A model generated the notes under the pieces. The model was not told the origin of the DNA, made no database searches, and saw nothing but the letters and a program-made list of their open reading frames with translations. The position numbers and the translations under genes were made by a program. A stretch of DNA of 64,000 nt from Lachnospiraceae bacterium (GTDB lineage Bacteria > Bacillota > Clostridia > Lachnospirales > Lachnospiraceae), in the NCBI GenBank assembly GCA_011959105.1, contig BLLU01000264.1:16566-80565 (forward strand), written 5' to 3'. The number at the start of each line of letters is the position of its first letter. Positions within the stretch are counted from its first letter, which is position 1. Positions 27,418-36,574 of the stretch are shown piece after piece.

Positions 27418-28059
27418 ATGTTTGAGGAAATCATGGAGTCTACGGCTCAGAAAGAAAAGTTCCGCACAGCCGCCAACAAGCTGCTGAACCAATGTTTTCT
27501 GCTGCGCAGGCGGGAGGACACCAAAAAGGAGTATGTTTATGTCCGGCAGAACCGGGAACTGTTTGTCCCCTTTTTTGACCTGCTGGGATATGAGCTTCGG
27601 ATCAACGAGGACCAGGGAGTGATCGGCATTGTGAACCAGTTCGGCACGGGGCGTCTGGCCCTGGGCAAATACGAGAGTATCTTCCTGTTGATCCTGCGCA
27701 TCCTGTATGTGGAAAAGCGCAAGGAACTGGGCGCTTTTTCCGAGGAAGCAACCGTGCTGATGGAGGAGATTCGGGAGAAATACGCCATGCTCAGGATCAA
27801 GGCCAAGCCCATGCTGGACAAGGGGATGGAGCGGCAGATGATCAGCCTGCTGCGCAGATACAATCTGATCCAGAGCCTGGACGGCGATGTGAGCCGGCCG
27901 GAAGCCCGGATCGTTGTCTACCCCTCCATCCTTATGGCGGTGGCAGTGGAGGATATCAACGATTACTATGCCATGACGGAACAGAAACTGCAGGAGTATG
28001 CCGGAGGAAACGGGAATGGAGAACCAGAAGAAGATTCTGACCAGAGTACAGTTGATTAA
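27418..28059 (+). CDS. jetB: Wadjet protein JetB (DUF4194)
   Basis: 213 residues. DUF4194 proteins are the MukE-like winged-helix subunits that bind the kleisin JetA. Visible features are ANKLLNQCFLLRRREDTKKE near the start, a YELRINEDQGVIGIVN segment and RLALGKYESIFLLILRILYVEKR. A GAGAGGAAAAGG site precedes the ATG. The 3' end overlaps jetC by 44 bp, showing tight translational coupling. Confidence 0.9.
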   Translation: MFEEIMESTAQKEKFRTAANKLLNQCFLLRRREDTKKEYVYVRQNRELFVPFFDLLGYELRINEDQGVIGIVNQFGTGRLALGKYESIFLLILRILYVEKRKELGAFSEEATVLMEEIREKYAMLRIKAKPMLDKGMERQMISLLRRYNLIQSLDGDVSRPEARIVVYPSILMAVAVEDINDYYAMTEQKLQEYAGGNGNGEPEEDSDQSTVD

Positions 28060-31000
28060 CTGGCACTATTTTGAGAACGAGCGGGTATCCTTTCACGGCT
28101 CTACCTTAGTCAGCGGCGAGAACACCGCAGGAAAATCTACTATATTAGATGCCATACAGCTGGTGCTCACCACCAACACCCGGCGGTTCAACGTGGCCGC
28201 CAATGAGAGGGGCAACAGGAGCCTGAAAGGCTATGTCCGCTGTAAGGTGGGGAATGTGGGGGAGACATATCTGCGGAAAAACGCGGTACCGGCCAATGTG
28301 GCTCTGGAATTCTATGAAGAGAAGGGAGACCGCTATTTTGTCCTGGGTGTACATATGCTTTCCCCGGATGAGGAGAGCCAGGTGACCACACGCTGGTATG
28401 TGGAGGAGTGCAGGCTGGAGGATCTGTCTTTCCGGGTGGAGGGCCGGGCGGCGCTGGCGGAGGAGTTCCGGGTAAAGGGCAGAAAGTTGTCTTATATCGA
28501 GCAGAAAAATGCTGCCAGAGACCGATTCAAACGCCGCCTGGGGAATCTGGACGACAAATTCTTTGATATAATTCCCAAATCCCTGGCATTTAAGCCCATG
28601 GATAATGTAAAAGAATTCATCAACAAATTCGTGCTGTCGGAAGAGCGGGTGGATGTGGTTTCCCTGCGGGAGAATATAGAGACGCTCAGCGAACTGGAGG
28701 GGATTCTGGAGCGCTCCAGGAGGCAGCAGGGCGCTTTGGAGGAAATTCTGGGCAAATACGGGGAGATCGAGGAAAAGGAAAGGGGCATCCTGGTCAACGA
28801 TCTGCTGCTTAAAATTGCAGGCCGGGACGCTGCCGGGCTGGAGGTGGAGAATCTGGAGAAGGACATCCGGGTAAAACGCCAGTCCGTGGAATCCAACCGG
28901 GAACTCACGGAGGAACTGGGCAAACGGCTGCGGACTCTGGAGGAGCAGATTCTGGCGATTCATGTGGACAGGCAGTCCAATCAGTCCAGCCGTCTGTTGG
29001 AAAAGGCCCAGAGCCGGATCGGGGAATTGGAAAACGATATACGGGAAAAGCAGGAAGAAGAGAAGAGGCTGAAAGAACAACTGGGACATCTGCTGACCTA
29101 TCTGCGGGATCTGGCAAAGCTGGATTACAGGCCGGTGAGCCGCCCGGAGGCGGAACTGCTGGGAAAGGCGGCAGAGCAGCCGGAAGGGGCGCCCCTGCAG
29201 GAAGAGAAAGCCCGCATCGTAGAGAAGCTGGAGGCTTTCACGGGGAAAGAGCAGAAAGAGATTGAGGAAAACTGGGCGGTGCTGACCGCGGAGATGAAAC
29301 AGATTTCCCAGGAGATTACGGATTGCCAGGAACTTCTTAAAAAACTGGAGAAGCGCCTGCTTCCCTACCCGGAGTATGCCGTCAGGCTGAAAGGGCTGGT
29401 GGAAAAGGAATTTTCCCGCAGGGGCATTCGCTCCAATGTATATTTTCTCTCCGAACTGCTGGAGATCACGGACCCAGTCTGGAGCAATGCAGTGGAGGGT
29501 TATCTGCATACCCAGAAATTCTACCTGGTGGTGGAACCGGAGCACTATGAGGCGGCGCTGGAAGTCTATGCCCGACACCTTAAAAATATCCATACCGCAG
29601 GTATTATCAACAGCCGCAGGCTTCCCGGGGAACAGGAGGTGAACCGGGATTCCCTGGCCTATGTGGTAAAGAGCGAGAACCGCTATGCGAAAGCCTATGC
29701 CAATTATATTCTGAACCGTGTGACCCGGTGCACGGATATCCATGACCTGGAAAAGCATTCCATTGCCATCACGCCGGACTGCATGCTTTACCAGGGGTAT
29801 GTGGTGCGGCATTTAAACCCCAGGGACTATGAGAATCCCTTTATAGGCCAGTATGCCTACCGGGTACAGATTCAGAACGTAAAAAAGGACATTGAGGAAA
29901 AGACTTTGCGGCGAAGTGCTCTGCGGGAGAAGAGCAATCTGTACGGCGATGTGCGGGAGAGCGCCCGGAAGGTGAATCTGGAACTGCTGCATTTATATAT
30001 GTACGCGCCGGACCGGCTGGAGGAATACAGGAGGCAGATGGCCCAGGCCAGGGCGGAACTCAAAGAGGCGGAGCGCGATCCCACTTTGATAGAACTGAAC
30101 ATGAAACTGGAGGAGAAGGAGAAGCAGCGGGATACTTTGGCAGAGGAAAAGGAGCGGCTGATCAAAGAGTCCATACGGTTGGACAATCTGATAGAGATGA
30201 GCCAGGAGAAGATGGCTGAGAAGCGGAAACTTCATGAGTCCCTGCGGGAAGAATTGGAGAGGCTGGCGGATACGGAGGGCATGGCTTACGGGGACGCCTG
30301 GGAGAAATATCTTCAGAACCGAAAATCCAAGAGTGCCCGGGAAATATCCCAAAACTTTGTGGCTTCCGGCGCCAAACTGATGAAAGATAAGGAGGAACTG
30401 GTGAACGGCAAGGGCGGCCTGCTGGCGCTGCAGACCCGGTTCAACCAGGCCTTTGCGCTGGACTTTTTAACGGGCCAGGGAGCCGTCTCGGAATACAGGG
30501 AGGCTTTGCAGAAGCTCCGGGGTGTGGAGATCGTGCGCTATGAGGAAAAGCTGAAGTCTGCCAGAGAGGATTGCGAGCAGATTTTCCGAAGCGACTTTCT
30601 GTCCAAGATGAAGGAGAATATAGAGAGCGCTAAAAATGAGTTCCGCAGCCTGAACAGGGCGCTGGACAGCATTTACTACGGGGATGACAGTTACCGCTTT
30701 AAGATCAGCTTTGACAAGCGCAAGGAAGGACTCTACCATATGATCACCTCAGAGAACAACCAGGAGGGTATGAATCTGTGGAGCAACGAATTTGAGGCGG
30801 AATACCGGGAGGAGATGGCGGACCTGTTCGCCAAGCTGATGACCAGGGACGACAATGGTGAGAAGATCGTGGAGGAATATACGGATTACCGTTCCTACCT
30901 GGACTATGATATTGAAATTCACAAAAAGGACGGTTCCGTGCAGCGGTTCTCCGATATCTATGGAGAAAAGAGCGGCAGCGAGACCCAGGTGCCCTATTAT

Positions 31001-31255
31001 GTGGCCATCGCCGCCTCTTTTTACCAGCTTTACCGCTATGGCAACAGCGTGAGGCTCATGCTGCTGGACGAGGCCTTTGACAAAATGGATGACGAGAGGA
31101 TACAGTCTATGATGGACTTTTTCAATGGACTGGATCTGCAGGTGATTCTGGCAACCCCTCCGGCCAAGATTGAAGTCATCGGCGAGAAAGTGGGAACCAT
31201 CCTCACGGCCATCCGGGTGGGGCAGAACAGCATTGTGGAGGAATATGACCTGTGA
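28016..31255 (+). CDS. jetC: Wadjet SMC-like ATPase JetC
   Basis: 1079 residues from ATG 28016 (GGAGGA seven bases before); an in-frame ATG at 27998 is less well placed. MukB/SMC-type ATPase: Walker A SGENTAGKST at 33-42, long coiled coils on both sides of a hinge region near 430-620, and a C-terminal head with GEKSGSETQVPYY and Walker B LMLLDEAFDKMDDE near 1014-1026. It forms the DNA-translocating motor with JetA and JetB. Composition is rich in Glu and Arg along the coils. Confidence 0.95.
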   Translation: MENQKKILTRVQLINWHYFENERVSFHGSTLVSGENTAGKSTILDAIQLVLTTNTRRFNVAANERGNRSLKGYVRCKVGNVGETYLRKNAVPANVALEFYEEKGDRYFVLGVHMLSPDEESQVTTRWYVEECRLEDLSFRVEGRAALAEEFRVKGRKLSYIEQKNAARDRFKRRLGNLDDKFFDIIPKSLAFKPMDNVKEFINKFVLSEERVDVVSLRENIETLSELEGILERSRRQQGALEEILGKYGEIEEKERGILVNDLLLKIAGRDAAGLEVENLEKDIRVKRQSVESNRELTEELGKRLRTLEEQILAIHVDRQSNQSSRLLEKAQSRIGELENDIREKQEEEKRLKEQLGHLLTYLRDLAKLDYRPVSRPEAELLGKAAEQPEGAPLQEEKARIVEKLEAFTGKEQKEIEENWAVLTAEMKQISQEITDCQELLKKLEKRLLPYPEYAVRLKGLVEKEFSRRGIRSNVYFLSELLEITDPVWSNAVEGYLHTQKFYLVVEPEHYEAALEVYARHLKNIHTAGIINSRRLPGEQEVNRDSLAYVVKSENRYAKAYANYILNRVTRCTDIHDLEKHSIAITPDCMLYQGYVVRHLNPRDYENPFIGQYAYRVQIQNVKKDIEEKTLRRSALREKSNLYGDVRESARKVNLELLHLYMYAPDRLEEYRRQMAQARAELKEAERDPTLIELNMKLEEKEKQRDTLAEEKERLIKESIRLDNLIEMSQEKMAEKRKLHESLREELERLADTEGMAYGDAWEKYLQNRKSKSAREISQNFVASGAKLMKDKEELVNGKGGLLALQTRFNQAFALDFLTGQGAVSEYREALQKLRGVEIVRYEEKLKSAREDCEQIFRSDFLSKMKENIESAKNEFRSLNRALDSIYYGDDSYRFKISFDKRKEGLYHMITSENNQEGMNLWSNEFEAEYREEMADLFAKLMTRDDNGEKIVEEYTDYRSYLDYDIEIHKKDGSVQRFSDIYGEKSGSETQVPYYVAIAASFYQLYRYGNSVRLMLLDEAFDKMDDERIQSMMDFFNGLDLQVILATPPAKIEVIGEKVGTILTAIRVGQNSIVEEYDL

Positions 31256-32556
31256 CGGACAAAATGCAGAGCAAGGTGCTGGAGCATCTGCTGGACTCCT
31301 ATGAAAAGAGCAAGACCTTCCAGGGGGAAAACCTGGTCAACCAGAACTTCTCGGTGAACATCGGGAAACTTTTTCCCAGATATCAGGACGATGCGGAGTA
31401 TGATTATTTCTGCCAGGTCAATCAGTCCATGGAGGAACTTGGGAGCATGTCGTTGGTGACGCTGGAGTACCAGGGGCGGGGGATTTTGAAAAAAGTCCGG
31501 CTGAACCTGGAGAAGCTGGAGGACTGCTACAGGCTCCTGGGGAGAATGCCCCGCCGACAGGAGCAGCAGGAACTGACGGCATTGTGGGAGGATTTGCTGT
31601 ATTGGGAGGAGGGGGCCGGGCCGGAACGGATTCTGCCTTTGCTTCGCTATATAGAAGCACAGCGTGTCAGGGTCAGGAAAAATCAGAATGTGGAGTATTA
31701 TGGCCACGATCTGGTGGAGTACCGGGATCTGCTTACGGCGGCCAGGGCAGTTCTGGAGAACCGGGAGGAAGTATTTGTCCGCAATTTTTCCATACAACTG
31801 TTCCACGATTCCAAAAGGCTGGAGCTGTTGGCGCCCAGGCTGGAAGCCCTGCTGTACCAGTATGGGGAGTTCCAGGAGAGAGGAAATGTGTTGGAGGAAT
31901 GCGGTGTGGTCCATACCCCCACCTATGTGATGATGAAGGGCAATGGGGGGCTGAGGCTGGGAGATTGCGGGCAGGGCAGACGCCCGGGAGGGCGGGAGTC
32001 GGAACCTGCCCAGAAGATTGATCTGTCCGGGCTGAAGGGAGATCTGGCATTGTCAACAGAGTCTCTTCGAAGTATCACGGAACTGACGGTATGGGGCGGG
32101 CGCGTGGTCACGGTGGAGAATCTTACCAGCTTCCACGACTATCCTGCCGGGGAAGACTTCGTGGTCTATCTGGGGGGCTTTCACAATAAGGTGAAGCGGG
32201 ATTTTCTGGCGGAGCTGTATCGGCAGAATCCCACGAAAGAATACCGGCATTTCGGAGACCTGGACGCCGGGGGTTTTTATATACTGGAGCATTTGAAGCG
32301 GAAGACGGGGATTGGCTTCCGCTCCCTGTATATGGACGTGGCCACGCTGCGCCGGTATGAAAAGGACCAGAGGCCCCTCACCGAGAATGACAGGAAGCGC
32401 CTGCAGCAGCTTTGGCAGATGCTGCAGGACCAGAAAGAACGGGGAGAGTGCCTGGAGGACTATGGGGAAGTGATAGCCTATATGCTGGACAGGGGATGTA
32501 AGCTGGAGCAGGAGGCGGTGAGACTGGGCGGCTTGGAACGGGAGGAAGATTTGTGA
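31252..32556 (+). CDS. jetD: Wadjet nuclease subunit JetD
   Basis: 434 residues from a GTG that overlaps the jetC stop (GTGA). An N-terminal DUF3322-like part is followed by a C-terminal DUF2220 Toprim-like domain. The Toprim acidic residues are visible as VTVENLTSF (near 288) and FGDLDAGGF (near 334), equivalent to the catalytic Glu and DxD of topoisomerase VI-like cleavage domains. JetD makes the cut in trapped plasmid DNA. A strong terminator follows, so the operon ends here. Confidence 0.93.
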   Translation: MTDKMQSKVLEHLLDSYEKSKTFQGENLVNQNFSVNIGKLFPRYQDDAEYDYFCQVNQSMEELGSMSLVTLEYQGRGILKKVRLNLEKLEDCYRLLGRMPRRQEQQELTALWEDLLYWEEGAGPERILPLLRYIEAQRVRVRKNQNVEYYGHDLVEYRDLLTAARAVLENREEVFVRNFSIQLFHDSKRLELLAPRLEALLYQYGEFQERGNVLEECGVVHTPTYVMMKGNGGLRLGDCGQGRRPGGRESEPAQKIDLSGLKGDLALSTESLRSITELTVWGGRVVTVENLTSFHDYPAGEDFVVYLGGFHNKVKRDFLAELYRQNPTKEYRHFGDLDAGGFYILEHLKRKTGIGFRSLYMDVATLRRYEKDQRPLTENDRKRLQQLWQMLQDQKERGECLEDYGEVIAYMLDRGCKLEQEAVRLGGLEREEDL

Positions 32557-32684
32557 ATCGGAGGAGTTGTGGGCTGGAAGCGCTGTGAATTGAGGCGTAG
32601 TGAATTAAGGTGCTGTGGATTGAAAGCACCGTGACAAGGGCAGAACCAGAAAACCGGCCTGAAACTCTCTCCATGAACCGCAAG

Positions 32685-32725
32685 TGCCGCAGGAGGAGAT
32701 ATGCTCCATCCTGCGGCATTTTTTT
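32685..32725 (+). terminator. Very strong intrinsic terminator of the Wadjet operon
   Basis: 10-bp stem TGCCGCAGGA (32685-32694) / TCCTGCGGCA (32709-32718), extended by an inner GGAG/CTCC pair with one bulged A, followed by seven T residues (32719-32725). The convergent hydrolase gene ends 10 bp further on. Confidence 0.92.
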
Positions 32726-32734
32726 CGTTTTATA

Positions 32735-33703
32735 TTACTTTATCCAGTCTTTTGTATACTCCACAATTTGTTCCAGATATTCAAAGTGCAGATAATGGCT
32801 GCCATCCAGACGGATGACTTCTCCTTTGCCGTTTTCAGGCAGCACATCCCAGTGCAGTTGCTCCCAGGAGGACAAGAGTTCGCAGTTGCTGCTGGCCACG
32901 AACAATAAAACATCGGCTTGATCGGGAAATTTCATGCCCCTTGTGGTTTCCACATTGGCGTCCAGATGCTTTAACTCGTTCATGACGGTGCCGTTGTAGG
33001 CATTGTCCACAGACAGAATCCGATAAGTCTCCAATTCCTTTTCCGTATAGGGATAGGTGGTGTCCGCATAGATGGCGTTGCGGGGATCACCTATGGAGGT
33101 AAGCCGGGCAAGACCCACTCCGTTCATGGCTTTCGTCAGGTAAGCGGATAGCCCGTTGAGGGCCGTCATGCTGATGGGAAGAGGCTGCTCATCATTCATA
33201 CCGGGTACGGAAGGGTCTATGCCCACAAAGCCCCTGACCTCTTCCGGGTACTGATTGGCCCAGTAGAGAGAATACAGTCCCCCGATGGAATGTCCCATCA
33301 GGTAATACTCCTCATATCCCAGCGTCTCTACACAGGTATGTAGTTCCTGTACAATTTTGTCAATGGTGCGGTCCTGGTCCGTCTGATCAGACAGCCCATA
33401 GCCGAAGGGCTCTATTGTTACCACGCAGTAGTCCTGAGAAAGGGCAACGGCCAGGGGCTCCAATTCCAACACGGGGGAGGCACAGCCGTATCCCGACAGC
33501 AGTATAATCACCGGATTGGCCTGATCTCCCTTTATGTCCACCCGCATGCTCTTACCGTCCACCGTTACCGCCTGTCCGTAGGCGTCCTGCAGTTTGGGCC
33601 TGGCCAAAAGCCTGCACACGGCATTGACGATTATTCCGAGAAGGATGACCGCTGCCAGCAGGATCAATAGCCACTTTAGTACTTTTCTGATCTTTCGCCA
33701 CAT
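32735..33703 (-). CDS. Membrane-anchored alpha/beta hydrolase
   Basis: 322 residues starting at MWRKIRKVLKW; AAAGGAGGAATTTAAC lies directly before this ATG, so a longer frame is not used. An N-terminal helix (about 9-30) anchors it to the membrane with the rest outside. The nucleophile elbow is MGHSIGGLYS, followed by GFVGIDPSVPG; the histidine is in LDGSHYLHF near the C-terminus. Lysophospholipase/haloperoxidase-like fold; substrate unknown. It stands alone between the Wadjet and phosphorothioation loci. Confidence 0.85.
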   Translation of the reverse strand: MWRKIRKVLKWLLILLAAVILLGIIVNAVCRLLARPKLQDAYGQAVTVDGKSMRVDIKGDQANPVIILLSGYGCASPVLELEPLAVALSQDYCVVTIEPFGYGLSDQTDQDRTIDKIVQELHTCVETLGYEEYYLMGHSIGGLYSLYWANQYPEEVRGFVGIDPSVPGMNDEQPLPISMTALNGLSAYLTKAMNGVGLARLTSIGDPRNAIYADTTYPYTEKELETYRILSVDNAYNGTVMNELKHLDANVETTRGMKFPDQADVLLFVASSNCELLSSWEQLHWDVLPENGKGEVIRLDGSHYLHFEYLEQIVEYTKDWIK

Positions 33704-33974
33704 GTTAAATTCCTCCTTTGATATAGGCATAGTATATCACATAACGTGTAGTGAGATGTTATTGTGATTTGTATTATCTAAGGCATTATAATATATGTTT
33801 TGAGGGTTTGCAAGAGGGGATTTTGGAGAGATCAGATCTTATTTCTTGTATAGTGTAATATACTACCGGTTTTTAGGATATGGGGACTAGTTCTATGATG
33901 AGGCTAAGAGAACATGTAAATGAATATTAGCAAAGTTAAAATTTTTCAATTTGCGATAGACGTCCAAGTACGTA

Positions 33975-34003
33975 TTGACTATATGCCGTAAAAGCGATAC
34001 AAT
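33975..34003 (+). promoter_or_regulatory. Promoter of the large defence operon
   Basis: TTGACT (33975-33980), 17-bp spacer, TACAAT (33998-34003): each hexamer has one mismatch to consensus. Predicted transcription starts near 34010, leaving a leader of about 220 nt before the first gene. The rest of the 33731-34228 spacer is A+T-rich with no supported gene and no obvious riboswitch or attenuator hairpin. Confidence 0.65.
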
Positions 34004-34228
34004 ACACTAAAAGAACAAAATGGATATAGTTTGAGAATGTAGGTGATATAGAGTTATAAAAATGCTTAGATTAATTATACATTTTAGTTTAGGAATGTTA
34101 AAACATGGAGCTTTGGAGTGACGCTTAATAATTTGTATTTGAGGTAATCTGCGGATTAGGATACCAAATGCAAATATGGTTATTATAAACCTCAAAGAAC
34201 TAACAGTAGATAAGGGGATAAAGAAAAT

Positions 34229-35545
34229 ATGGAACGAGTAGTGAAGGCAAATCCAACCAAAGAATTTTTTGTAAATATGTTGGTTCGGGATATTTTGTTA
34301 AAGCAAGCGATTATTGAATTGATTGACAACAGCATTGATGGAGCAAGGAGTATTAGGGAAAATAATGAATATAAAGGTTTGGAGATAGTTGTAAAATTTA
34401 ATGGCGAGAGATTTGAAATAGAAGATAATTGTGGTGGCATTCCAGTAGATGTCGCGGCAAATTATGCATTTAGATTTGGAAGGCCCAAGAGCGTCCAAAG
34501 TAGTAATACTGAAACTACAGGCATATTTGGAATAGGCATGAAAAGGGCTTTATTTAAGATAGGAAAAAATTTTGCAATTCATTCAACTACGAGAACATCT
34601 GAATTTGATTTAGAACTTGATGTAGAAAATTGGTTATCTAAAGAAGATTGGGATTTTGAGTTTGCCTCATATAAGGAAAATATAAATAATGAAGGAGTAA
34701 AAACAGGAACAAAAATAGTAGTTACTAATTTAAATGAAGATATTGCTGGAGAATTATGCAGTCAGGAATTTGAGACGGAACTGATTGAACATGTTCAGCG
34801 TAGAGTTGGGTTAGATATTGCATATGGAATAGCGATTACCGTAAATGAAAAAACGTTGATTGGAAATAATATTTCTTTAATTAATAATGAAGAGGGAATT
34901 AAAGTAGTTAAAGAAGACTATGATGATGACGGAGTCAATGTTCAAATATTGGGAGGAATAGCACCGCGGGAGGGAAAAAATTATCCACCTGAGAAAGCGG
35001 GATGGTATATCTATTGTAATGGGAGATTGGTAGTTGCGGCAGATAAATCCTCTCTTACGACCTGGAAAGATATGGAGAATAAAAGCAGCGGCGTTGTCTT
35101 TCACAATAACTATGCCGGATTTAGAGGTATTGTGTACTTTTCCTCCAAACAACCGGAGAAACTGCCGTGGAATACTACTAAAACAGGGCTTGATGAAACA
35201 TCCCGAGTATATTTGCGGGCACGGGAGAAGATGCTCGAAATATTTAAGATTGTGAAGGGAATTATTGATGAAATCAAGAAAAATACGGAAGAAAAGGACG
35301 ATGGAGTAGAAGAATCTGTTGCAAAGATGCAGGGAATGGAGATGACGGTATCAGAGATTAAGAAAGTAGTCAAAAACAGGGAAATGGCGATAAAAAGCAT
35401 CAAAATTACAACGGAGCCTAATGTTACTATTAGTTATAAAAAACCTAAAAAAGATGCAGATGAGCTAAAAGGAGTTTTAGGCGTAAAATCCTATAAAGAA
35501 GTCGGAGAAAAAACCTTTGAATACTATAAAGATGCGGAGTGTTAA
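34229..35545 (+). CDS. GHKL ATPase (Hsp90/MORC-like ATP-binding protein)
   Basis: 438 residues. The Bergerat ATP-binding fold shows E30-x2-D33-N34 (ELIDNSIDGA), the DxGxG-like motif EDNCGGIP (65-72) and the glycine lid GIFGIGMKRA (98-107). Such ATPases close around DNA or partner proteins on ATP binding; relatives occur in several bacterial defence systems. It is the first gene of the long defence operon, 3 bp before a methyltransferase-like gene, and has an AGGGGATAAAG site. Its C-terminal third is helical and charged. The exact role is not known. Confidence 0.85.
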   Translation: MERVVKANPTKEFFVNMLVRDILLKQAIIELIDNSIDGARSIRENNEYKGLEIVVKFNGERFEIEDNCGGIPVDVAANYAFRFGRPKSVQSSNTETTGIFGIGMKRALFKIGKNFAIHSTTRTSEFDLELDVENWLSKEDWDFEFASYKENINNEGVKTGTKIVVTNLNEDIAGELCSQEFETELIEHVQRRVGLDIAYGIAITVNEKTLIGNNISLINNEEGIKVVKEDYDDDGVNVQILGGIAPREGKNYPPEKAGWYIYCNGRLVVAADKSSLTTWKDMENKSSGVVFHNNYAGFRGIVYFSSKQPEKLPWNTTKTGLDETSRVYLRAREKMLEIFKIVKGIIDEIKKNTEEKDDGVEESVAKMQGMEMTVSEIKKVVKNREMAIKSIKITTEPNVTISYKKPKKDADELKGVLGVKSYKEVGEKTFEYYKDAEC

Positions 35546-35548
35546 GAT

Positions 35549-36514
35549 ATGCCAGGGAGTGACCAAAAAATAAATTATCAATATCGTCCAGCAAAAGCAA
35601 TCGAGAGAAAAATGCTGTGCGATTTGATCAGGGAGATACAATTGATCAGAGCGGATGGAGAAATGAGATATATTGGCTTGGGAGCCAAGTACTTTACCGA
35701 TTTTCTTTTGCTCCATAATGAGTTTGGTATTACAGATATGATTAGCATTGAAGCCCAAAAAGAACGGCAAGTGCGCTATGATTTTAATAAACCCCTCAAG
35801 TGTATTCAAATGTGGTATGGTACAACAAACGAAATTTTGCCACAGATTTCTGGATTTGACCAGAAAATGAATTTAATATGGCTTGATTTTGACGATGCCT
35901 TTGGAGAGTCAATGCTTTATGATCTGCAAACTATTTGCAGAAATATCAATATAGGAAGTATGTTTTTTATTTCTTGTAATCACTCATACAGGGGGGAGAA
36001 GCAGTCTGAAAAAAGGGAGTCATTTAGGGAGAGCACAGGTATTTTCTTTGACGAGAATATTAAGAATGGGGATTATACAAACAAAAAGATGCCATATGTC
36101 ATAAAGAAGATTATCGACGATCAGATCCGAAGGATAATTGATCTCAGAAACAGAACAGAAAAAGGTACAACAGTCGAATATATGCAGCTATTGTTTTTAA
36201 CATATCAGGATGGAGCCCCGATGATGACAATAGGTGGAATTTTGGTTGATGATGAATTGAAAAACAAGATCAATGAAAGCAAAATAGTTGATAAGTATAC
36301 ATTTATATCTGATGGTGAAAATGTATTTTCAATTGATATACCGTGTTTGACAAATAAAGAAATTCAATTAATTCTAAAAAATTTGCCTATTTCCAAGGAG
36401 GAATTTCAGGAACATGAGGAAGATTTTTATGGAATAGAATATGAAGAAATATGCAAGTTTGAAAAAATTTACAGATATTATCCTTATTACTCAGAAGGGG
36501 TGTTTACTACATAG
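35549..36514 (+). CDS. Methyltransferase-like protein of unknown function
   Basis: 321 residues. The first half reads like a class I SAM-methyltransferase fold: MRYIGLGAKYFTDF (motif I position, near 40-52), ISIEAQ (acidic residue after strand 2) and LIWLDFDDAF (motif IV position, near 109-118). The glycine-rich loop is poor compared with active enzymes, so catalysis is uncertain. It follows the GHKL gene by 3 bp and is probably co-translated. I do not recognise a named family; O-methyltransferase-like defence proteins are the closest idea. Confidence 0.6.
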   Translation: MPGSDQKINYQYRPAKAIERKMLCDLIREIQLIRADGEMRYIGLGAKYFTDFLLLHNEFGITDMISIEAQKERQVRYDFNKPLKCIQMWYGTTNEILPQISGFDQKMNLIWLDFDDAFGESMLYDLQTICRNINIGSMFFISCNHSYRGEKQSEKRESFRESTGIFFDENIKNGDYTNKKMPYVIKKIIDDQIRRIIDLRNRTEKGTTVEYMQLLFLTYQDGAPMMTIGGILVDDELKNKINESKIVDKYTFISDGENVFSIDIPCLTNKEIQLILKNLPISKEEFQEHEEDFYGIEYEEICKFEKIYRYYPYYSEGVFTT

Positions 36515-36574
36515 CAAGTCTGTTACTTTAATGAAAGTATTTTATAGACAAGTAGATAAACGAGGAAATGTACT

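Noticed and set aside
26026..27492. 488-codon open frame on the minus strand inside jetA
   Set aside because: Antisense to jetA, no ribosome binding site, no domain.
28145..29812. Long open frame on the minus strand inside jetC
   Set aside because: Antisense shadow of a G+C-rich coding gene; composition is Leu/Gln/Phe-rich without any motif and jetC is certain.
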